Source of the DNA: Clostridium sp. UBA4548
GTDB lineage: Bacteria > Bacillota > Clostridia > Clostridiales > Clostridiaceae
DNA length: 64,000 nucleotides
Direction of reading: 5' to 3'
NCBI RefSeq assembly: GCF_002387895.1
Contig: NZ_DGLI01000013.1
Coordinates: 1-64,000 of the forward strand
The first letter of the stretch is position 1. Each line of letters begins with the position of its first letter. The position numbers and the translations under genes were made by a program. Shown piece by piece: positions 55,082 to 63,408 of the stretch. The notes below the pieces were generated by a model. The model saw only the letters and a program-made list of their open reading frames with translations, was not told the origin of the DNA and searched no databases.

Positions 55082-56071
55082 TTATTGTTTATATAAATTA
55101 TAGGTTGTTTCCAAGTAGTTAAATTTATAGCCAATCCATTTGCTCACATTGATAGCAGGAGCATTGTCAGGATGATGACATACAAGGGCTTTTTCAAAAT
55201 TTATGGTTTCAAACAATCTTTTATACATAGAAGCATAAAGCCACTTTCCGAGGTTTCTTCCTCTATAAGGTCTTTTAACCCCAATCATAAATTGATAGGG
55301 AAAGCGAGGATCACTGTTGTTTACAGATACATTTGATTTAGCAACCAGCTCATTATTTGAGTTAAAAATCATATAGCAAAAATGAGAAAGATTTCTTTTC
55401 TTGTTTGATTCATTAATTTGCCTTTGCTTTTCAGGAGTTATAACATATTGAACATAACCATCTTCCTTAACATCTGTCATGTCTTCCATAGTTTCCATAA
55501 ATAAATTACAATACTCTTCAATTAAATCCTCAGAAATAATATCTGTAAATCTAATAGATAAATCTGAGTTTTTTATTTCTTGTTCTGCTATGTATTTACT
55601 TAGCGAAGATATATCAATATCACTCTTATTTAAAGTATAATAATTACCCCGTAAAGCTACCTTGTGAGTATATTTTCCAATTGTTTGTTGAAGCTCATTA
55701 TTGTAAGTAACTACTGAAAGTTCATTGTACTTATCTATCGTATTCTTAATTATTTCATCAATAAAACTTACTAAAGTTTCATCAATTACTAAATCACATA
55801 AAGAGATTGTTAACTTATGCTGTTCATTACCGTTCCAATCAAAGGTTTTAGTTAAAGTTAAAATTCCACATGCTATAGAATCTTTTTCTATAAGAAGTAG
55901 TTGGTTATCAATGTTAGCAAACGATGACAAAAATAAATTCTTATAGTCATCAACAGTATTTAAACGATGTAGAAAGTTATATTTGTTCTCTAAGGCTTCA
56001 TTGATTGAATATAGATTTTTAATTTCACTTTCTGTTAAATTATTTGGATTAATTTCATAGATTTTATACAT
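55082..56071 (-). CDS. Large GNAT-family acetyltransferase
   Basis: The 329-residue protein has a weak N-terminal GNAT-like half and a C-terminal GNAT domain with the acetyl-CoA loop RPYRGRNLGKWLYASMYK and a final NAPAINVSKWIGYKFN segment. AGGGGG precedes the ATG on the minus strand. Similar proteins of this size in Firmicutes have unknown substrates. Confidence 0.84.
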   Translation of the reverse strand: MYKIYEINPNNLTESEIKNLYSINEALENKYNFLHRLNTVDDYKNLFLSSFANIDNQLLLIEKDSIACGILTLTKTFDWNGNEQHKLTISLCDLVIDETLVSFIDEIIKNTIDKYNELSVVTYNNELQQTIGKYTHKVALRGNYYTLNKSDIDISSLSKYIAEQEIKNSDLSIRFTDIISEDLIEEYCNLFMETMEDMTDVKEDGYVQYVITPEKQRQINESNKKRNLSHFCYMIFNSNNELVAKSNVSVNNSDPRFPYQFMIGVKRPYRGRNLGKWLYASMYKRLFETINFEKALVCHHPDNAPAINVSKWIGYKFNYLETTYNLYKQ

Positions 56072-56448
56072 AAGATTTCCCCCTTAAAAATTCTCTCAGG
56101 CTTTCCCCAATATAAATTATAGCATTTATTATTAGGTTAAAGGGCTAAAAGTTAGTGATTATTAGAAGTTTAAATAGTAAAGCTTAAAGTTAGTATTTAA
56201 AAGTGCAGAAAAAGCTGTAAGGCTCTAGATTATAAAAACTCCCTAAAAAAGTAACTAATACTAAAATCTAATATCAGTCCAATAAAAAATCATGTTAGTC
56301 ACATAGAAATGAACTTTACAGCTCAAAGTACATACATTAGATAAGTCATACCTAAATAGGGAACCAAGGTAAGGTTTCAATTCAAGTGAAACTACATTGA
56401 TTCCCTAGAAGCTTTGTAAGGTAATACAGAAATTTTTATTTTAGCATA
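56072..56448. other. Non-coding stretch with a long imperfect hairpin
   Basis: At 56357-56407, TAGGGAA pairs with TTCCCTA, CAA with TTG, and GGTTTCA with TGAAACT inside. There is no U-run on either strand, so it is not an ordinary terminator. The rest of the stretch shows nothing that I can support. Confidence 0.45.
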
Positions 56449-57018
56449 CTAGCAATTTATCTTTTCTTCCCACCATGAAAAATTAACTGTAGCACTAGCA
56501 GGCTCATCAGGTGCTTCAGGATTGGATAAGAATATTAGAAATGACCCACCAGGAGGAAAAATAAATTTTCCAACCTCCACATCACCTATTGTAACTTCGG
56601 ATTGAGCTCTTCTAACAAAGGCTTTCACTCCGCCTACAGGTTCACCAATAACATTACTTGCTTGAAATAATAATATTTTAGTTTTAGGTGGTGGACAAAG
56701 AGCAGTATTACCAGGAACTACTGTTGAAACCTTAGTTGGTTGCCCTGGGGGATTACTATTAAACCATATTTGAGCCCTTATTGGTGATGGACCAGTATTG
56801 GAAACCTGCCAGGAATAAACATACAAATTGACACCAGAATTAATGGGGTTGTACAATGCTGCCCATGCGCTCCTACCATTACCAAACTCTAAACTACTTG
56901 TAGAGCCTAAAAAATATTTTCCTTGAAGTGATAAATATAAATCATAAGGCATGGAAGCTACTTGGGTAATTGGATTTGGCAAAACAATAGAATTATTATA
57001 GCTATTACAGCAATCCAT
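56449..57018 (-). CDS. DUF6143-family protein, copy 2
   Basis: The 189-residue protein is nearly all beta-strand by pattern, with PYDLYLSLQGKYFLG and SAWAALYNPINSGVNLYV near the start. From memory it belongs to DUF6143, found in spore-forming Firmicutes, function unknown. It has no signal peptide. Its start overlaps the end of the upstream copy by 14 bases on the minus strand, so it is probably co-translated. Cysteines occur at the N-terminus (CC) and as the last residue. Confidence 0.75.
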   Translation of the reverse strand: MDCCNSYNNSIVLPNPITQVASMPYDLYLSLQGKYFLGSTSSLEFGNGRSAWAALYNPINSGVNLYVYSWQVSNTGPSPIRAQIWFNSNPPGQPTKVSTVVPGNTALCPPPKTKILLFQASNVIGEPVGGVKAFVRRAQSEVTIGDVEVGKFIFPPGGSFLIFLSNPEAPDEPASATVNFSWWEEKINC

Positions 57019-57622
57019 TCTCTAAACATCTCCTACTTTTTTTATTTTTAACAACAGGTTCTTCACTCCAGCCAAAAGCTATTCTTCCCATGCCAACTTC
57101 ATTAGATGTCTCAGTGGTAGATAAAGTAATAACAAAGGAGCCACCAGGAGGGAAAATAAACCTACCTTGTTCATCACTAGCAATTGTAACTTCTGGAGCT
57201 ACTGTTCTTATAAATATATTGCTACCACCAACGGGGTCTCCAAGTACATTACTTGCCTGAAGCAGTTTTGTTTTTGGTACTGGTAAAGGACAAAGAGCTG
57301 TATTTGCAGGTGTAACTAATTCTGATTCTGTAGGAATTCCAGGTGGAATTGCATTAAACCATACTTTTGCAATTAAGGGTGATGCTCCAATATTTGTAAC
57401 AGTCCAAACTTGAACAAAAAGATTAACTCCTGAACTAATTGGATTTATTAATCCAGCCCATGCAATACTGCCATTACCGAACTCTAAATCATCTGCATAA
57501 CCTACAAAGTATTTTCCTTGAAGTGATAAATATAAGTCATAAGGCAAATCAGCTACTTGTGTTATAGGATTGGGCAAAGTAATTGAGTTATTATAATTAT
57601 TACATCCTTCGATTTCAATCAC
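57005..57622 (-). CDS. DUF6143-family protein, copy 1
   Basis: The 205-residue paralogue of the downstream gene shares NNSI-LPNPITQVA, PYDLYLSLQGKYF and the central GVNLFV segment, and has a basic C-terminal extension. The start is uncertain: GTG 57622 has a GGAG only two bases upstream, and I see no better codon. The two genes look like a tandem duplication. Relatives occur with spore-coat or surface proteins, but nothing in this sequence proves that location. Confidence 0.72.
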   Translation of the reverse strand: MIEIEGCNNYNNSITLPNPITQVADLPYDLYLSLQGKYFVGYADDLEFGNGSIAWAGLINPISSGVNLFVQVWTVTNIGASPLIAKVWFNAIPPGIPTESELVTPANTALCPLPVPKTKLLQASNVLGDPVGGSNIFIRTVAPEVTIASDEQGRFIFPPGGSFVITLSTTETSNEVGMGRIAFGWSEEPVVKNKKSRRCLENGLL

Positions 57623-57844
57623 ATCTCCATTTTTTAAATTTTATTTAAGAAAGAATATCTTCCTAATCATATAATATGTGAAAGCTTAGAGTTTTGTGTG
57701 GAATCAGTACTTGTTCGAAGGTGCTTCTTCTAAAAAGAGAGAAGGTCGATATACATTAGTAGTTAGTTAATTCTTAATATCAGGAAATTTTCACAATTAA
57801 ATATATATAAGGTATTCCTTGGGGTAAATAAAATTTTAAAAGTA

Positions 57845-57898
57845 TTGTAAACCTATAAAGTTATTATGGTTGACGATAGTGGGGACATTTAATATATT
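57845..57898 (+). promoter_or_regulatory. BirA-type biotin operator and promoter of bioYBDA
   Basis: TTGTAAACC (57845-57853) and GGTTGACGA (57868-57876) form an inverted repeat with 14 bases between, matching the Firmicute BirA operator pattern TTGTAAACC-N14-16-GGTTTACAA. The right half contains TTGACG (57870-57875), which with TATATT (57893-57898) at 17 bases forms the promoter. Repression by the BirA-biotin complex would therefore block the polymerase directly. The rest of 57623-57844 shows no feature. Confidence 0.85.
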
Positions 57899-57936
57899 AA
57901 TAGAGTAAGGCAAATATTGTTAGAGAGGTGTATTGT

Positions 57937-58533
57937 TTGAAAAACACAAGAGATTTGATTTTAGTAGCTATGTTTGCTGCATTAACAGCAGTTGGAGCTT
58001 TTATTAAAATACCAATACCATATGTACCCTTTACCCTTCAATTTCTTTTTTGTGCTTTAGCGGGTGTGATTTTAGGATCAAAATTAGGAGCTATATCACA
58101 AATAGTTTATGTAGGAATTGGGCTTTTGGGTATACCTGTGTTTACAGAAGGTGGTGGCTTTAACTATATTTTTAAACCTACCTTTGGATATCTCATAGGA
58201 TTTATTGTGGCTGCTTATATTATAGGTAAGATAAGAGAGAACCTTAAAGAACTAACCTTTATTAAGGCAATATTTATGATGGTTGCAGGCTTGTTTTTTG
58301 TGTATTTATTTGGCGTTATATATTTATATATTAGCTATAACTTCTACCTAGGAAAGAATATTTCTTTATATTTCGCATTCTTTTATGGCTTTGTAGTTTG
58401 TGTAGCTGGAGATCTTTTACTAGTAATATTTACAGCTTATATATCCATAAGAGTATTACCTATATTAAGAAAAAGTGGATATATGGGTTATAAAAACAAT
58501 ATAAAAGGAGTACAACATGAAAGACTTTATTAA
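57937..58533 (+). CDS. bioY: Biotin transporter S component BioY
   Basis: The 198-residue membrane protein with six hydrophobic segments binds biotin with high affinity for import through an ECF module. It shows the family N-terminus [22 protein letters not shown] and the central segment [23 protein letters not shown] 57937 is used as the start because GAGAGGTG (57923-57930) is 6 bases upstream; GTG 57928 lies inside that site. It overlaps bioB by 17 bases and sits behind a BirA-type operator. Confidence 0.92.
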   Translation: MKNTRDLILVAMFAALTAVGAFIKIPIPYVPFTLQFLFCALAGVILGSKLGAISQIVYVGIGLLGIPVFTEGGGFNYIFKPTFGYLIGFIVAAYIIGKIRENLKELTFIKAIFMMVAGLFFVYLFGVIYLYISYNFYLGKNISLYFAFFYGFVVCVAGDLLLVIFTAYISIRVLPILRKSGYMGYKNNIKGVQHERLY

Positions 58534-59500
58534 AGAAATGGAGAAAAAAACTTTAGCAGGAAATTTTATAACCTTTGAAGAGACTATGAAATTAGCAGGG
58601 CTTGAGGAAAAAGAGCATATATTAGAGTTATGTAATTGTGCTAATAACATAAGGCAAACTTTTATGGGCAAGGAAGTAGATTTATGCACAATTATGAATG
58701 CAAAGTCAGGACATTGCACTGAGGATTGCAAGTTTTGTGCTCAATCTGCTCACTATAAAACTAATGCAGCAGTATATGATTTGGTTTCAAAGGATGCAGC
58801 TTTAAAGTTAGCAAGAGAAAATGAAAGTGAAGGAGTGAATAGATTTTCACTAGTGACCAGTGGCAGAGGAGTTACAGGTGAGGAGTTTCAAAAGGTTATA
58901 CAAATTTATAAGGATTTAAACAAGGAGATAAAAATAGATTTATGTGCATCTCTAGGAATACTAGATTATGAAGAGCTGATAAAACTAAAAGAAGCTGGGG
59001 TAACTATGTACCACCATAATTTGGAAACCTGTAGAGAATATTATAAAGAGATTTGTACAACCCATAGCTATGATGAAAGAATAGACACTATCAACGTAGC
59101 TAAAAAAGCTGGTATGGAGATATGTTCAGGAGGAATTATCGGCATGGGAGAAACCTTAGAGCATAGAGTTAAGTTAGCTTTTCAGTTAAGAGAGCTACAG
59201 GTTAACTCGATTCCTATAAATGTATTAAATCCAGTTCAGGGAACTCCACTAGGAAATGAAGAAAGATTAAGTCAAGAGGAAATACTAAAAACTATTGCTA
59301 TCTTTAGATTTGTTAATCCCAAAGCCTTAATTAGGCTTGCAGGAGGAAGAAACCTCATTGATGAGTATGGCAAAAACTGTTTTAATGCAGGAGCAAATGC
59401 TACAATTACAGGAAATTATCTTACCACATCAGGAAATAAAATATGTGATGATAAGAAACTTATAGATGAATTAAACCTAGAGGTTAGAAAAAATGGCTAA
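58517..59500 (+). CDS. bioB: Biotin synthase
   Basis: This 327-residue radical SAM enzyme inserts sulfur into dethiobiotin. The cluster motif [10 protein letters not shown] supplies Cys67, Cys71 and Cys74 for the SAM-binding [4Fe-4S] cluster, and later segments include YHHNLET and [16 protein letters not shown] ends ([14 protein letters not shown]). AAGGAG precedes the ATG by 6 bases. It overlaps bioY and bioD. Confidence 0.96.
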   Translation: MKDFIKEMEKKTLAGNFITFEETMKLAGLEEKEHILELCNCANNIRQTFMGKEVDLCTIMNAKSGHCTEDCKFCAQSAHYKTNAAVYDLVSKDAALKLARENESEGVNRFSLVTSGRGVTGEEFQKVIQIYKDLNKEIKIDLCASLGILDYEELIKLKEAGVTMYHHNLETCREYYKEICTTHSYDERIDTINVAKKAGMEICSGGIIGMGETLEHRVKLAFQLRELQVNSIPINVLNPVQGTPLGNEERLSQEEILKTIAIFRFVNPKALIRLAGGRNLIDEYGKNCFNAGANATITGNYLTTSGNKICDDKKLIDELNLEVRKNG

Positions 59501-60221
59501 GGGGATATTTATAGTAGGAACAGATACTGATGTAGGGAAAACTATTGTAACTGCGGGACTCATGCACGTGCTTAGAAGTAATGGATATAACGCTACGTAT
59601 TTTAAAGCAGCATTAAGCGGTGCCGTAGAAGTAGGGGATAAGCTTATTCCTGGTGACACTAAGGTTGTAAGTGAAGTGAGTAATTTAGAGGAAGCCTATG
59701 AAAATATTACCCCCTTTGTGTATAAGTCAGCAGTGTCACCTCATCTTGCAGCAAAGTTAGAAAATAATCCTATAGATTTAAATATAATTAAAGAGAAATA
59801 TAATTACTTAAAAGGAAAGTATGATTTTATAATTTCAGAGGGAAGTGGAGGTATAGTCTGTCCATTAATAGATGATGAAAGAGGAGTTTACACCCTTGAA
59901 AATCTAATTAAAGATTTAGGTATGGAGGTTATTATTGTTGCAAGAGCTGGACTAGGAACCATAAACCATACAGTACTAACAATAAGATATATAGAGAATT
60001 TAGGAATTAAAATCAAAGGCATTATAATAAACTATTACGAGGAGCAACTACTTTGTGATGACAATATAAGAATTATAGAAAAGCTTACTAAGGTACCTAT
60101 AATAGGAAAACTTAGAACTATTGATAAGCTAGAGGACAATATGATAGAAGCTATAAAAATAAATGCTGAAAAGGCCTTTAGCCTTGGCAAAGTATTAGAT
60201 TGCATGGAAGAACTAAAATAA
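59493..60221 (+). CDS. bioD: Dethiobiotin synthetase
   Basis: The 242-residue ATP-dependent enzyme closes the ureido ring of biotin from 7,8-diaminopelargonate and CO2. The P-loop GTDTDVGKT (residues 9-17) is intact and [11 protein letters not shown] follows in the middle. It overlaps bioB by 8 bases, which indicates coupling. Confidence 0.95.
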   Translation: MAKGIFIVGTDTDVGKTIVTAGLMHVLRSNGYNATYFKAALSGAVEVGDKLIPGDTKVVSEVSNLEEAYENITPFVYKSAVSPHLAAKLENNPIDLNIIKEKYNYLKGKYDFIISEGSGGIVCPLIDDERGVYTLENLIKDLGMEVIIVARAGLGTINHTVLTIRYIENLGIKIKGIIINYYEEQLLCDDNIRIIEKLTKVPIIGKLRTIDKLEDNMIEAIKINAEKAFSLGKVLDCMEELK

Positions 60222-60308
60222 CCATCCATGAACATTGCCCGTCAGTAAAGTACAATGAAAAATAGAAGAGTACAAAAAGATTTTCGTAATAAAGGTTGAG
60301 GTGTGAAT

Positions 60309-61661
60309 ATGAAGGATTATGTGAAAAAGGATTTGAAATATATATGGCATCCCTGTGGACAAATGAAGGACTATGAAGAACTTAATCCCATAGTCATAGA
60401 AAAAGGTGAAGGGGGTTGGCTTTACGATATTCATGGAAATAAATATTTAGACTGTATATCGTCTTGGTGGACAAATACTCTTGGACATAGTAATAAGAGA
60501 ATCAATGAAGCTATAAAGAAGCAAATAGATAATATTGAACATGTTATCTTTGCAAACTTTTCAAATAAGCCTGCTATAGAGTTATCAGAAAAGCTTGTGA
60601 GTATAACACCAGAGAAGCTTACTAAGGTATTTTTTTCCGATAATGGATCCTCAGCGGTGGAGATAGCTTTAAAAATGAGTTTCCACTATCATGCTCAAAC
60701 AGGAAACACTAAGAAGAAAAGGTTTATAGCTTTAAGTGATGCATATCATGGAGAAACCTTAGGTGCATTGTCTGTATGTGATATAGATCAGTTTAATATG
60801 ATATATAAACCCTTACTATTAGATACCATAAGAGTAAAGGGTCCAGATTGTTATAGGTGTGAATATTACTTTAATAGAGAAACCTGTAATGCAGAGTGCT
60901 TTAATGCCATGGAAAAGTGCTTAATAGAGAATCATGAGGAGATAAGTGCGGTGATAGTTGAGCCTATGGTCCAGGGGGCAGCAGGGATGAAGATTTATTC
61001 ACCCATTTATTTAAAGAAGCTACGTGACCTTTGTGATAAATACGGAGTACATCTTATTGCAGATGAGATTGCAGTGGGCTTTGGCAGAACTGGTGAAATG
61101 TTTGCTTGCAATCATGCTGGAATAAGCCCTGACTTTATGTGCCTTTCAAAGGGAATCTCAGCTGGATACATGCCTATGTCTGTGGTTTTAACAAGGGATG
61201 AAGTATATAACTGTTTTTATGGAGATTATAATGAAGGAAAGGCATTTCTTCATAGCCATACTTATGCAGGAAACGCCCTAGGTTGTGCCATAGCCTTGGA
61301 AAATTTAAAGATATTTGAAGAAGAGCGTATTATAGAGAGTAATAGAAAAAAAGGCCAGTTAATTAAAAAGCTTACCTTAGAGAAGGCGAAGCACTCAAAA
61401 CATATTGGTGATATAAGAAGTATAGGAATGATAACAGCAATAGAGATAGTTAAAGATAAGCTTTCTAAAGAACTCTATGATGGACATATGAGGGTTGGTT
61501 ATGAGATTTATAAGATTGCACTGAAAAAGGGGCTAATATTAAGACCAATTGGAAATGTGCTTTATTTTATACCACCATATATTATTAATGAAGAGGAAAT
61601 AAAATTCATGGTGAATACTTGTTTTGATAGCATAGAGGAGTATTTTAGTCAATATAAATAA
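60309..61661 (+). CDS. bioA: Adenosylmethionine-8-amino-7-oxononanoate aminotransferase
   Basis: The 450-residue class III aminotransferase makes 7,8-diaminopelargonate from KAPA. It has ADEIAVGFGRTG with the cofactor Asp, and the PLP lysine Lys281 in LSKGISAGY. The N-terminal DLKYIWHPCGQMKDYE and SWWTNTLGH match BioA rather than other members. ATG 60309 follows GAGGTG (60298-60303) by 5 bases. An 81-base gap follows bioD, so it is likely part of the same message. bioF is not in the window. Confidence 0.93.
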   Translation: MKDYVKKDLKYIWHPCGQMKDYEELNPIVIEKGEGGWLYDIHGNKYLDCISSWWTNTLGHSNKRINEAIKKQIDNIEHVIFANFSNKPAIELSEKLVSITPEKLTKVFFSDNGSSAVEIALKMSFHYHAQTGNTKKKRFIALSDAYHGETLGALSVCDIDQFNMIYKPLLLDTIRVKGPDCYRCEYYFNRETCNAECFNAMEKCLIENHEEISAVIVEPMVQGAAGMKIYSPIYLKKLRDLCDKYGVHLIADEIAVGFGRTGEMFACNHAGISPDFMCLSKGISAGYMPMSVVLTRDEVYNCFYGDYNEGKAFLHSHTYAGNALGCAIALENLKIFEEERIIESNRKKGQLIKKLTLEKAKHSKHIGDIRSIGMITAIEIVKDKLSKELYDGHMRVGYEIYKIALKKGLILRPIGNVLYFIPPYIINEEEIKFMVNTCFDSIEEYFSQYK

Positions 61662-61662
61662 T

Positions 61663-61810
61663 AAGGCATCTTCAAATATAAATAAGTCAGTATGCTCGGC
61701 TATTTTGTGTTATACTGCGTCAGCAGAACCCTTAGATAGCTCTACTATCTGCGGAACCTGCTTCCGTGTCTAACTCAAAATATACTTCACATCTTTGACT
61801 TGTTATTTAA
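61663..61810 (+). repeat. Intergenic repeat, copy D2 (long form)
   Basis: This is the 148-bp relative of the shorter element at 23365. It shares the left end AAGGCATCTTCAAA and the right end of about 45 bases around CTTCACATCTTTGACTTGTT. The middle holds an inner hairpin (AGATAG with CTATCT). It follows bioA directly. Confidence 0.6.
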
Positions 61811-62042
61811 CTAGAAGTATATATGTTTCAACATTGAGTACTCATTTTATTAGAAGTTGATTTGAATAAAATTTCAACTATAAATGTATAAATTTTATTA
61901 GAACATATATAGTGAAATACCTTGAGTTTCTACCTATATACAACATTCAAATTCAAAAGAGATAGGACATATGCATAAAGCTCCAACAGTAGTTTTGCAT
62001 GTGTCCTTTGTTTTTAAGTTAAGGTAAGGTATCTATAAAAAA
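61811..62042. other. Non-coding stretch after the bio operon
   Basis: It contains the terminator at 61965 and otherwise no feature that I can support. Confidence 0.4.
61965..62015. terminator. Terminator between bioA and the minus-strand Staygreen gene
   Basis: GGACATATGCA (61965-61975) pairs with TGCATGTGTCC (61996-62006), followed by TTTGTTTTT on the plus strand. It lies just after the stop of the minus-strand gene as well. Confidence 0.75.
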
Positions 62043-62495
62043 TCAAACAATATAGTCTGAAAAGGTACCCCAATTTTCTATTTTATTATATTTAGGAAGG
62101 CTAGATTGAAAAAATACTATTATTGGAACACTATCAAGCTCCCTATGGGCATTGAAAAATTTCTGATCACCATATCTAATAGCTTGTAGAGCCAGGGGTA
62201 ATTCTTTTCTAAACACAGTATCTCTTATAGCAGCAGTAGTTTCACTGAAATTACCATCTACAAGTAAGTATACATTATAATTATAGCTTGATTCCTTTTG
62301 TATCCACTCACCGAGAACTTCATCCCGCATAGAATAATTTATTTTGTTAAAGGCATAATCACTACCAATTGTTAGAAAGAGTTCTGCAGTTAAGTCAGAA
62401 TGGGTAAGGGTATAACGCCTAGGAATAATAGGCTCAGTTTCAGTAACACCTTGTGTAAATTCAATGAATAGTTTCTCAGGATTAAATTTACTCAT
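62043..62495 (-). CDS. Staygreen (SGR) family protein
   Basis: The 150-residue protein is recognised from MSKFNPEKLFIEFTQGV, IIPRRYTLTHSDLTAELFLTIG, MRDEVLGEW and LPLALQAIRYGDQKFF, which match bacterial homologues of the plant Staygreen protein (magnesium dechelatase). No chlorophyll pathway is near, so the cellular substrate in this bacterium is unknown. It is a complete single domain. GGAG precedes the ATG on the minus strand. Confidence 0.83.
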   Translation of the reverse strand: MSKFNPEKLFIEFTQGVTETEPIIPRRYTLTHSDLTAELFLTIGSDYAFNKINYSMRDEVLGEWIQKESSYNYNVYLLVDGNFSETTAAIRDTVFRKELPLALQAIRYGDQKFFNAHRELDSVPIIVFFQSSLPKYNKIENWGTFSDYIV

Positions 62496-62847
62496 GATTC
62501 ACTCCTAATAAGATTTTTAATACAAATAGTATATGAGGTAAGATAATAGCGGGTGCATGGTTTTGAAGTTTCATATTAATATGTATTATAGCGGGGTGTT
62601 ACATTAGTATACTTTCTAATATTATAATATCTACAGAATTTAATATAGATATCCACACTCAATTCTTGAGATATACAATGATTTTTTCACTAGGGACGCT
62701 AATGAGTATAGAAAGTGAATTTTTGAACAACTATAGTTTTCAATTTGGATATCTATAACAAAAATAATCAAAGTTGCTAAATAAGAAGTGAAAATAAAGA
62801 TATTCTTATAGATATTTTTATAGATATTTTTATAAAGGAGGAAACAC
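62496..62847. other. Non-coding stretch with a 12-bp tandem repeat
   Basis: At 62797-62832 a unit of 12 bases (TAGATATTTTTA) is repeated three times with two changes in the first unit. The rest is AT-rich without a convincing gene; an open minus-strand frame here has low-complexity composition and no ribosome binding site. Confidence 0.4.
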
Positions 62848-62876
62848 AAAAAGGATGGCCTAGGGCGCATCCTTTT
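62848..62876 (-). terminator. Terminator after the GyrI-like gene
   Basis: On the minus strand AAAAGGATG-GCCC pairs with GGCC-CATCCTTTT, followed by TTTGTG. The stem is long and GC-rich for this genome. Confidence 0.78.
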
Positions 62877-62879
62877 AAA

Positions 62880-63329
62880 CTACTTAATAGGAATATATAT
62901 GTCAAACTCTCCATTGTTCATAAATCTCTCATCATAAACTTCTAGTTGAGGTCTATAATCCATTTCACATTGTGAAGCAGGAAGCCACTTTGAGAATATG
63001 TTTTCATAAAACTCTCCAAGATCTTTTATCGCACCACTATAAGTATATACAAGATATTTGCCCCCTGGAACAACTTTAGTAACCATACCTTCAGGCACAT
63101 CAGCAAAGGAATCTACTTCTACGCAAGCTGAGTAGTGGAAATTACCTTCTGAATCCATATCACTATCACATATACCATAGCAAAGCATTGATTCACTCTT
63201 TTGCTTAATGTCACCATAACGAACATTAAATACCTGCCAAAGCGCTGGAATTTCTCCATTAGCATTGTTTCCAAAGTAACTTAAACCTACAGCCTTAAAT
63301 TCTTTTGTAGTTAAAATTTTTCCATTCAT
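62880..63329 (-). CDS. GyrI-like effector-binding domain protein
   Basis: The 149-residue protein has the features of the small-molecule-binding GyrI fold (FKAVGLSYFGN, FADVPEGMVTKVVPGGKYLVYTYSG, then a C-terminal DIYIPI strand) without a DNA-binding domain. It lies just downstream of a WYL-domain regulator on the same strand. Such stand-alone domains can bind drugs or regulators. GGGGAG precedes the ATG. Confidence 0.8.
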   Translation of the reverse strand: MNGKILTTKEFKAVGLSYFGNNANGEIPALWQVFNVRYGDIKQKSESMLCYGICDSDMDSEGNFHYSACVEVDSFADVPEGMVTKVVPGGKYLVYTYSGAIKDLGEFYENIFSKWLPASQCEMDYRPQLEVYDERFMNNGEFDIYIPIK

Positions 63330-63408
63330 GATTATTAACTCCCCTCATTGATTTTATGTATTAATTATAACAAGTAATCCTTGCCAACATTATGTCATGA
63401 ATTTATTC

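Noticed and set aside
62640..62870. A 76-codon minus-strand frame with KNIYKNIYKN repeats
   Set aside because: Its repeats are only the translation of the 12-bp tandem DNA repeat; the start lies in the region, has no ribosome binding site, and the composition is low complexity.
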